Below, in pieces: positions 1-5,603 of a DNA stretch of 5,603 nucleotides. Source of the stretch: an uncultured Candidatus Poseidoniales archaeon (lineage in GTDB: Archaea > Thermoplasmatota > Poseidoniia > Poseidoniales > Thalassarchaeaceae). The translations under genes and the position numbers were made by a program. The stretch is taken from positions 1-5,603 of the forward strand of contig CATMIM010000095.1 of the NCBI GenBank assembly GCA_950068635.1, read 5' to 3'. Each line of letters begins with the position of its first letter. Position 1 is the first letter of the stretch. The notes below the pieces were generated by a model. That model searched no databases. It was not told the origin of the DNA and saw nothing but the letters and a program-made list of their open reading frames with translations.

Positions 1-1
1 T

Positions 2-1882
2 ATCGATTCCGGCGACACGCTGGCGATCCAGTGGACAGTGTCATGCAACAACCTACCCGGATTTTCGTGTGACTGCACCGTCCTCTGGGGAGAGGAGGAC
101 TACCCGACCAACCTCTCGATGCAAGCGGGGACCTACCAGTTCGACGAGCCCTGGATAATCGAAGAGGGTGAGATGTTTCGTGGCTCGCACGAGAACTACT
201 CCCGGCGAGATGTGGTCTGGGGTGTGCAGGCACGTTGGGCGCTCGGGGAGCTGGCCATCGACCAGGACACCATCGTGTTGCATACGGTTGACTCAGGGGT
301 TGAGCGCATCCTCGAACCCTACGGCAAGCAGGCAGCGGCGGAGTACGGCATCTACACCTGGGAGATCGAGGAGTGGAACGACGGCGTGAACCTGCAGGCG
401 CACGTGATGTGGAACGATTCCGCGGGCAATCAAGACAAGACCGCCGAAGTGCACTTAGAGATGGATGACAGGGGACCCAGCATTCTCTCAGGCGGACTCA
501 AGACCACCCTGTTCTACCTCACGATTCCGATCCTCATCGGAGTCGGTTTCTGGCTCAAGGGACGCTATCGCACCTTGGAAGAAAATGGCAAGGAGTTGGG
601 GCACGGTCCACGGAAGGAAGGAGATCTGAAGCGACTGGTCATCGCCACCACATTCCTGATTGCCGGCATCAACAACGCCCTCATCCTCTACTCATTCCAC
701 ACCCGGGAATTGGGTGCTTCCGAAGATGTGGTCATCCTCCACCTCGCTCTGTTGGCCTTCGCGCTCGGCTCGTTCGGGCCTCTCTGGGGTGCTATCGCCG
801 ACAAGTGGGGCCATCGAAAACAGATGATGACTTTCGGGGTTGGCGGCGCTGCACTGTTGATGCTGACCTTCCCATTCCTGCCACTTGAGGCCTACATCAT
901 CGCTTCGACCGTTCAAATCGCCCTCTTCGCAACCGTGAGAGTAGGGGTGGCGGTCGGTACCGAGTGGTTCCCCGAACAGAAGGGCGAGTACCTCGGAGTT
1001 CTCTACGCGTTCGCCTCCTTCGCAGCTGCGGTCGGCTCGATGCTCTGCAGCCGATTATACGTCATGTTTCTGCCGATGGGGACGACATACGCGATGCTGG
1101 GAATCGTAGGTGTGTCAGTCCCCGCCCTCCTCGTTGGAGCGTGGATGGTGTCGAAATTCGAAGGGGATGAATTTTCGTGGCCTGTCTGGATGTTGAGGGC
1201 TGAGAAGAAGCCTGAACCGGTGAAGATGACCATGAATGAAAAGTTGGGAATGTTACTCGGAATCTTCCGGTTCAAGAGCAAGTGGGCGCTGCTTTGTCTC
1301 TTGGGAGTCCTCCTTGTGGCGATTCCACGCGGGGCCGTCGTTCTCACAGCGCTGCGATATCTCGAGGTCGTCGGCTTCGACGTCGACTTCACCGGTCTTT
1401 TGGAGGCGTGGGCTGTCATTGCCGTTCTGATTCTCTTCGCAGTGATTGGCAGAGTCTGTGACGACCGTGGACCCCAAACTGTCCTTCTCTGGTCGGCGGC
1501 CGCCTATGGCACGCTCTGGTCCATCTTCTCGATCGGGCTACCCCCGATGCTCGCGGTGCTCATCTTCGTGGTGCCGATCTACCCGATGCTGCTGGTCTCA
1601 AACGACGCCCTGATGGCGAAGTTCACCACAGAAGAAGAGCGGAACCGAGGGATTGGAATGGCGAGCATGGTGGCGTTCATCGGGCAGTCGATCGGAATCT
1701 TGGCAGGATTCTTCGTGATTGGCTACCTGATCACTGGTGGCAAGACCAACATCATCGCCTACGAGACCTTCTACCAAGCGAACATTCCCCTATGGATAAT
1801 CGCCATCTCGTTCACCTACCTGTTGGCCAAGCGCATCGGGGCCAGCGAGAATGTGCTCGAGGCGGAGTTGACCGAGGACTGA
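2..1882 (+). CDS. Ectodomain-fused MFS transporter (5' partial)
   Basis: This is a membrane transporter of the major facilitator superfamily with an unusual extracellular N-terminal domain; the substrate cannot be read from the sequence. The frame is open to the left edge, so the GTG at 38 is not a convincing start and the true N-terminus lies outside. Numbering from that GTG, residues 1-150 are soluble, acidic, Trp/Tyr-rich and strand-like, with Cys at 3, 11 and 13; the preceding residues (SGDTLAIQWTVSC) look like a strand of an Ig-like domain. Residues 156-174 form a single helix, followed by a basic loop (175-199), which fits an outside ectodomain and an inside loop. Twelve further helices follow from about 199 to 597. 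MFS motif A is present between helices 2 and 3 (GAIADKWGHRK, 251-261), and a degenerate copy (GRVCDDRG, 471-478) lies at the same place in the second half. A charged central loop (372-414) separates the halves. The MFS call is firm; the ectodomain fold is inferred. Confidence 0.85.
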   Translation: MDSGDTLAIQWTVSCNNLPGFSCDCTVLWGEEDYPTNLSMQAGTYQFDEPWIIEEGEMFRGSHENYSRRDVVWGVQARWALGELAIDQDTIVLHTVDSGVERILEPYGKQAAAEYGIYTWEIEEWNDGVNLQAHVMWNDSAGNQDKTAEVHLEMDDRGPSILSGGLKTTLFYLTIPILIGVGFWLKGRYRTLEENGKELGHGPRKEGDLKRLVIATTFLIAGINNALILYSFHTRELGASEDVVILHLALLAFALGSFGPLWGAIADKWGHRKQMMTFGVGGAALLMLTFPFLPLEAYIIASTVQIALFATVRVGVAVGTEWFPEQKGEYLGVLYAFASFAAAVGSMLCSRLYVMFLPMGTTYAMLGIVGVSVPALLVGAWMVSKFEGDEFSWPVWMLRAEKKPEPVKMTMNEKLGMLLGIFRFKSKWALLCLLGVLLVAIPRGAVVLTALRYLEVVGFDVDFTGLLEAWAVIAVLILFAVIGRVCDDRGPQTVLLWSAAAYGTLWSIFSIGLPPMLAVLIFVVPIYPMLLVSNDALMAKFTTEEERNRGIGMASMVAFIGQSIGILAGFFVIGYLITGGKTNIIAYETFYQANIPLWIIAISFTYLLAKRIGASENVLEAELTED

Positions 1883-1892
1883 CGCCTTGCGC
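1883..1892. other. Convergent gene junction
   Basis: Only 10 bp separate the stop codon of the plus-strand transporter from that of the minus-strand phosphopantetheinyl transferase. No inverted repeat followed by a T-run is visible on either strand, so any termination signal must be short or lie within the coding ends. Confidence 0.8.
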
Positions 1893-2594
1893 TCAGTTCT
1901 GGTAGGAGAGGGATAGCGCGAACGGACGGCCATCGAACTCCACCTGCGAGCGTAGGATGTGGAAGATCCCCCGATTGGGAATCTGGACTTCATGCAGCCC
2001 CTCGGCGGTGAACGACTGCGGTGCCAGGCCCATCCCCAGACCGGTTGCCTTGAGAATAGCCTCCTTGGCGACCCACAGTTCCGTGGTGCGCACACTGGCC
2101 TCTTCAGCGTCCTCATCCCACAGTTTTCCGAGTAACTTGCGCTCCCCGGGGCTAGCCATCAATGGCAGGATGTTGCGTTGCCGGGTGACGTCGAGCGGTT
2201 CCAGGTCGAGGCCGATCGCCAGCCGATTAGGTCCGATGACGACTGCGGCGACACCACCGCTGTGGGCGATTGACACGGAGGGCGGGAAGTCGAGTCCGGC
2301 GATCATCGGTCTGCGGTAGGCGTCTCGGTCGATGCGCAACAGATTCGGGTCATATCCTGAGATGAACAGCAGTTGCGCCAGCAGGTAGCGGCCCGAGGCA
2401 TGCTCCTCAGCTCGTTTCGCACTCTTGAAACGCATCGCCTCGTTGCGGTTGACGAGCGGTACCTCGCGGACATCGGGCGGCGGCGCGGTCGGCTCGGTGG
2501 CGCGCACCGGTATCCACGCAGCAGTCACTCCCTGAGGTGTTCCCATAGGCAGGTCGAGGGGGGCAGGGGGAGCGGCTGGATTCCACATTTTCAT
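1893..2594 (-). CDS. Sfp-type 4'-phosphopantetheinyl transferase
   Basis: This cytosolic enzyme moves the 4'-phosphopantetheine arm from coenzyme A onto a carrier-protein residue, normally serine, converting apo-ACP to its active form. At 233 residues it has the usual Sfp-family length and appears complete. The family motifs are in order: a Pro-rich stretch leading into SVSIAHSGG (106-114, His111), the Mg-binding GLDLE (128-132, Asp130 and Glu132), and WVAKEAILKATG (174-185, with Trp174, Lys177, Glu178, Lys182). The first ~45 residues are Pro/Ala-rich and poorly conserved in character, so the start is less certain than the core. The ATG at 2594 was chosen because it gives a full-length protein and a short gap; Met3 or Met17 are alternatives, and none has a clear Shine-Dalgarno sequence. 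It lies 31 bp downstream of the synthase on the same strand, so it is probably cotranscribed and plays the role PfaE plays in polyunsaturated fatty acid clusters. That partnership is inferred. Confidence 0.92.
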   Translation of the reverse strand: MKMWNPAAPPAPLDLPMGTPQGVTAAWIPVRATEPTAPPPDVREVPLVNRNEAMRFKSAKRAEEHASGRYLLAQLLFISGYDPNLLRIDRDAYRRPMIAGLDFPPSVSIAHSGGVAAVVIGPNRLAIGLDLEPLDVTRQRNILPLMASPGERKLLGKLWDEDAEEASVRTTELWVAKEAILKATGLGMGLAPQSFTAEGLHEVQIPNRGIFHILRSQVEFDGRPFALSLSYQN

Positions 2595-2625
2595 ACCCTA
2601 TTGATTCAATTGGAAAGATGATTTT
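2595..2625 (-). other. AT-rich intergenic spacer in synthase-PPTase operon
   Basis: This 31-bp spacer separates the synthase stop codon from the transferase start codon and is far richer in A+T than the genes beside it. On the minus strand it shows no strong Shine-Dalgarno site (only TAGGGT directly before the ATG), no TATA-like box and no hairpin with a T-run. The short distance and shared strand suggest a single transcript. Confidence 0.6.
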
Positions 2626-2632
2626 TCAATTG
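2605..2632. repeat. 8-bp direct repeat TTCAATTG
   Basis: The octamer TTCAATTG occurs at 2605-2612 and again at 2625-2632, a spacing of 20 bp from start to start. The second copy overlaps the stop codon of the synthase gene. Each copy contains the palindrome CAATTG. It may be coincidence in an AT-rich spacer, or a small protein-binding or RNA feature; nothing in the sequence decides this. Confidence 0.4.
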
Positions 2633-5603
2633 CGTTTCAACTTGAACTCCATCTCGGGCTCGACCGGCGCCATCCCCTTCAGACGCACCCCGTTGAGCGC
2701 CAGCACCGGATGGTCGTCTGCATCGACGATCAAGACGTCGTGCAGGGTTACTCCATCGGCCTCCGCCGCCCGCCGAACACTGCGCACGCGCAGGCCTCCG
2801 GCTTCTGGGGTCTGCAGCAGTTCGACCTGCTCGATGCCGATGGGCAGCGATTGCAGCCGGTCTATCTCCATCGCCACCATGCCGGCGTTCTGGAAACCGA
2901 CCTCGATGAGCATCGGCAGTGCTTCGAGAAGGACCGGTTCGTCCGCGAACTGGATTCCGTTAGGCAACTCGCTGCGCATCAGGGCGATTCCGTCGCAGCC
3001 CACATCTCCGTTCACGCTTGAGCCGGCGATGATGCCGCCATGCGCCTGGAATCTCGGTCCGTGGAAGAAGCGCTCGTAGATGAACGTGGTCGGAAGCGAG
3101 GCGACGCCGCGCTCCGGCAGGCCGACTGCTGGAATGAGCGGCACCGGCTTCTCTGCACCCTGTTTGAGCAGACGCACAGTGCCGGCGTGATGCTGACGTG
3201 GCTCACCGAACACCTCACCAGCCTTGTTCACCAGATCGGACTCGAGGGTGCATTCGACCCACACATGCGCATCATCCTGCCGAGCGAACCATGCCCGTGC
3301 GCGCACCTTCTGCTCGTCACGCACCAGTTTGACAGGTAGACCGAAGCTGACGTCGTCGAAGCCGGAGAGGGAGCACGCAGGCCACAGGAGTTGGGCGGCC
3401 TCGGCGAACATCTCCAGCGCCATCACCCCGGGCAGGTATGGCGTGCCGTCGATCGCGTGGTCGGAGAGGAACGGGAACTGCTGCACGTCCAGAGTGCACT
3501 CGCTGACGAGGGTCTCGTACGGGTCGTGTTCCACGATTCGGTCGATGAATGGGAAGCGAGCAGGCTCGGCGAGCAGTCCAGCCACGTCGGGCGCGAGCCT
3601 CTGCGGCGGCTCGCGGGTGCTCTCGGACTCATCAAGCACCCCCAGCCTGCCGGCGATCACCACCATTCGCTTGCCTCCGCACATCACCTCGTCGACGAAC
3701 AGTTCGACGCCCTTCTCCACGGGAATGGTCTCGATGCCGGCGGTCTCGAACACGGTCTCGACGCTTCCTCGGGTGGCCATCCCCACATCGCGCCATCCAG
3801 ACCAGGCGATCGCCACCGCTCGAGGCTCCTCTTCGCTGACAGAAAGGCGGCACATCTCGGCGTCGAGGACGCAGTTGGCCGCCGCGTAGTCAACCTGTCC
3901 GGCGTTGCCGAACCGACCGGCTATCGAGGTGAAGCAACAGACGAAGCGCAGGTTCGCATCGTGGTCGAGGGCGGCGTTGGCGAGTGTCAGCCAGCCGCTC
4001 ACCTTGACGGCCATCACCTTGGCGAACATCTCGAATCCCTTGTCACCGAGCAGTTTGGAATCCTCCATGCCGGCGCCGTGAACGATGCCGGTCACTGGGC
4101 CGACCTCGTCTGAGAGTTCAGAGAAGACCCGATTCACGTGTTTGGGACGGATGACGTTGCAGGGGTGGTATGTTGTGTGGTTCCCGCTGGCCTCGATCGC
4201 CTCCAGTGTCCGCAGTATGTCGAGTGAACGCGTCACTTTCGACCACTCCCGCTCCCACTCGACGATCGTCACCATGCCGCCATCCGATTCCCGTTGCATC
4301 CGCTCGCGCACTGCCAGTTTGCGTGCTTCCAGCGTCTGTTCGTCCGCGGACAGCAGGTCCGCCACTCCATGGTCGAGCTTGGTGCGGCCGAGCAGGGCGA
4401 AATGTGCCCCGACATCCGGATTGGCCTCGGCCAGTCCAACGATGCAAGCCGCGGTGACACCTGAGCCGCCACCGGAGACGACCCAGACGTCGTCCGAGGC
4501 CAATCGAGTCGGCTCCGCTTCCAGCCGCTCGTCGTAGAGACACATCTGCCAGCGGCGGCCATCCGCATCGATGCTGACCTCGACCGGACCCGGCTGATCG
4601 AGTTCGTCGAGTATGCGCTGGGCGAGCGCGTCAGGGTCGGTGAGTTGGTCGGGAGCGACATCGAGCGCACGGCAGCGCAGCCTCTCGCGCTCGCGCGCGT
4701 ACGATTTGACTATGCCATGAGCGCCCGCTCCGAGCGGGTTGAAGCGTTTGCCTCCGTTTCCGTGGCGCCCGTCGAGGGCGCTCACGGAGCAGATGATGCC
4801 GCCGGCGCGCACCCCGAGGTGGGCGTCCACAGCCTGCAGGATGCCGAAGAATCCGTGCGCCACCATCGTCGTCTGCGCCTGGTTGGTCACCTCGGCCCAC
4901 GCCATCCCGGTGAGCGTTAGCGGCGCGAGGTGGATCACCCCTGAGACATCGATGTCACCGAGATGCTCTTGCAACTGACCGAGTTGCTGCTCGTTGCCCG
5001 GATTCAAGCGTATGATGTCGACTCCGGCCTCGTGCTCGACCTTGATCTTCGAGACGATGCTCGGGTCGAGCATCAACCGGACAGCCTCCACACCGACCGC
5101 CTCCAGTTTGTGGGACAACGCTTCGGAGACTCCCCAGTTGTCATCGGTGATCAGCACGTGACTGCCTTTGAGGAACACCGGATCAGGCTCGCCCGCCTCC
5201 GCTTCCTCGACCTCCACCTGCCAGCGACGGACCGTGGATTCGGTGGTTGGCTCCTGTGCTGCAGGTTGTGAAACCGCCTCATCCTCCACTTCCTCATCTG
5301 CGGATGGAGCCAGAGAGGGGTCAGGTGCTGTCTCGAACTCGGAAGTGCCCTTCATGCCCTGGATGTAGGCGATCATGTGGTTGAGAGTCGGGTGGTCGCG
5401 CAACTGGAAGGACTCGTCAACGGGCAGGGAGTAAGTCTCCCTCAACTCAGCCATGATCTCCGCCTGCTTGACGGTGTCAATGCCGAGTTCGCCCTCGAGG
5501 TCCTGGTCGAGTTCGATGAAGTCCGCCGGGTAGCCGGTGTGCCGCACGACGATCTCGATCACCTTGGCAACCACACCCTCATCGGGCTCCCCTTCCACGG
5601 GCG
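2626..5603 (-). CDS. PfaA-like type I fatty acid/polyketide synthase, ACP-KR-DH part (5' partial)
   Basis: This is the C-terminal part of a cytosolic iterative synthase that carries an acyl chain on an ACP, reduces its beta-keto group and dehydrates the product. The frame is open to the right edge, so the GTG at 5598 (residue 1 here) is probably not the start; ketosynthase and acyltransferase domains would be expected before it. Residues 7-80 are an ACP with GELGIDTVKQAEI, in which Thr42 holds the usual Ser position. Residues 81-140 are an acidic Ala/Pro/Glu linker. Residues 141-365 are the structural half of the ketoreductase. Residues 370-655 are its catalytic half, with the nucleotide loop SGGGSGVT (375-382), Lys532, Ser558, Tyr571 and Asn575 all present. 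Residues 675-985 are a double-hotdog dehydratase with HAIDGTPYLP (His714, HxxxGxxxxP), FFHGPRFQ (844-851), and Glu892 where Asp is usual. No enoylreductase or thioesterase is seen. The domain order matches PfaA; the product is unknown. Confidence 0.9.
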   Translation of the reverse strand, partial: PVEGEPDEGVVAKVIEIVVRHTGYPADFIELDQDLEGELGIDTVKQAEIMAELRETYSLPVDESFQLRDHPTLNHMIAYIQGMKGTSEFETAPDPSLAPSADEEVEDEAVSQPAAQEPTTESTVRRWQVEVEEAEAGEPDPVFLKGSHVLITDDNWGVSEALSHKLEAVGVEAVRLMLDPSIVSKIKVEHEAGVDIIRLNPGNEQQLGQLQEHLGDIDVSGVIHLAPLTLTGMAWAEVTNQAQTTMVAHGFFGILQAVDAHLGVRAGGIICSVSALDGRHGNGGKRFNPLGAGAHGIVKSYARERERLRCRALDVAPDQLTDPDALAQRILDELDQPGPVEVSIDADGRRWQMCLYDERLEAEPTRLASDDVWVVSGGGSGVTAACIVGLAEANPDVGAHFALLGRTKLDHGVADLLSADEQTLEARKLAVRERMQRESDGGMVTIVEWEREWSKVTRSLDILRTLEAIEASGNHTTYHPCNVIRPKHVNRVFSELSDEVGPVTGIVHGAGMEDSKLLGDKGFEMFAKVMAVKVSGWLTLANAALDHDANLRFVCCFTSIAGRFGNAGQVDYAAANCVLDAEMCRLSVSEEEPRAVAIAWSGWRDVGMATRGSVETVFETAGIETIPVEKGVELFVDEVMCGGKRMVVIAGRLGVLDESESTREPPQRLAPDVAGLLAEPARFPFIDRIVEHDPYETLVSECTLDVQQFPFLSDHAIDGTPYLPGVMALEMFAEAAQLLWPACSLSGFDDVSFGLPVKLVRDEQKVRARAWFARQDDAHVWVECTLESDLVNKAGEVFGEPRQHHAGTVRLLKQGAEKPVPLIPAVGLPERGVASLPTTFIYERFFHGPRFQAHGGIIAGSSVNGDVGCDGIALMRSELPNGIQFADEPVLLEALPMLIEVGFQNAGMVAMEIDRLQSLPIGIEQVELLQTPEAGGLRVRSVRRAAEADGVTLHDVLIVDADDHPVLALNGVRLKGMAPVEPEMEFKLKRN
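2644..3576 (-). other. Double-hotdog dehydratase domain
   Basis: This region encodes two hotdog folds of the PKS/PUFA dehydratase kind. The first carries HxxxGxxxxP with the catalytic His codon at 3457-3459. The second carries FHGPRFQ, the counterpart of the YGPxFQ motif of polyketide dehydratases, and EPVLLEALPM, where the family usually has PxLLDxxxQ. The Glu codon is GAA at 2923-2925. The domain ends about 15 bases of coding capacity before the final basic KLKRN tail. Confidence 0.8.
3634..5178 (-). other. Ketoreductase domain (structural plus catalytic halves)
   Basis: This region encodes a two-part KR. The upstream half (to about 4504) has a Rossmann-like layout, but its first loop reads ITDDNWG instead of a glycine-rich nucleotide loop, as expected of the non-catalytic subdomain. 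The downstream half (from about 4491) binds NADPH through SGGGSGV and carries the full Lys-Ser-Tyr-Asn set, so it should be active on beta-ketoacyl-ACP. Confidence 0.85.
5359..5603 (-). other. Acyl carrier protein domain with Thr at the Ser site
   Basis: Within the synthase, these residues form a four-helix ACP fold. The signature around helix 2 reads GIDTVKQAEI, where PfaA carrier domains typically read GIDSIKRVEI. The Thr codon is ACC on the minus strand (5473-5475). Further ACP copies may lie upstream outside the window, since PfaA-type enzymes often carry tandem ACPs. Confidence 0.8.

Noticed and set aside
38..40. GTG as the start codon of the transporter.
   Set aside because: The frame stays open upstream to position 2 and encodes a plausible beta strand (SGDTLAIQW) continuous with the ectodomain. 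No signal peptide follows the GTG, although the domain should be exported.
1003..1419. Minus-strand open frame of 138 codons inside the transporter gene.
   Set aside because: It is antisense to well-formed MFS helices and its translation is Arg/Thr/Pro-rich low-complexity sequence typical of a shadow frame.
1957..2319. Plus-strand open frame of 120 codons opposite the PPTase.
   Set aside because: It is antisense to the conserved PPTase motifs (SIAHS, GLDLE, WVAKEA) and shows no independent protein features.
2558..2570. G-rich tract (six Gs, CA, five Gs) on the plus strand, as a possible G-quadruplex or slippage site.
   Set aside because: It lies in the Pro/Ala-rich N-terminal coding region of the PPTase and is explained by Pro and Leu codons. 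There are only two runs and the frame is intact.
3391..4113. Plus-strand open frame of 240 codons opposite the synthase gene (also a 221-codon frame at 3224-3889).
   Set aside because: Both lie wholly antisense to the KR/DH coding region, where motifs on the minus strand are intact. Long antisense frames are expected in GC-rich coding DNA, and their translations (Arg/Ser/His-rich) show no recognisable fold.
5596..5598. GTG as the start codon of the synthase.
   Set aside because: The frame is open to the window edge, and the ACP would begin almost at once. Family architecture predicts KS and AT domains upstream, so the gene is treated as 5' partial.

Overview
The window holds parts of three genes in two convergent groups. 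The left third carries the 3' part of a plus-strand gene for a membrane protein: an extracellular beta-rich domain, one anchoring helix, then a complete 12-helix major facilitator superfamily (MFS) transporter. The right two thirds carry a minus-strand pair. The first is the C-terminal ~990 residues of a large multidomain fatty-acid/polyketide synthase, ordered ACP - ketoreductase (KR) - double-hotdog dehydratase (DH), running in from beyond the right edge. It is followed 31 bp later by a complete Sfp-type 4'-phosphopantetheinyl transferase (PPTase). The two groups meet tail to tail with only 10 bp between stop codons. About 98% of the window is coding; there are no RNA genes, CRISPR arrays or mobile elements.

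The synthase resembles the C-terminal part of PfaA-type (polyunsaturated fatty acid synthase-like) megasynthases. The ketosynthase and acyltransferase expected upstream would lie outside the window. A PPTase directly downstream fits, because such enzymes must have their ACP armed with phosphopantetheine. The likely job of the pair is synthesis of a long-chain acyl product for lipids or a secondary metabolite. The MFS protein faces the other way and has no demonstrated link to that pathway.

The source looks like an uncultured prokaryote of moderately high GC. The Ig-like ectodomain fused to a transporter, the acidic extracellular sequence, the dense packing and the lack of clear Shine-Dalgarno sites would suit a marine planktonic archaeon such as Marine Group II (Poseidoniales). 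A marine bacterium is not excluded, and this assignment is an inference from style only.

The points most worth a second look are the ACP, where the usual phosphopantetheine-accepting serine is threonine although a PPTase is encoded next door; the DH, where the second catalytic acid is Glu rather than Asp; and the ectodomain-MFS fusion.
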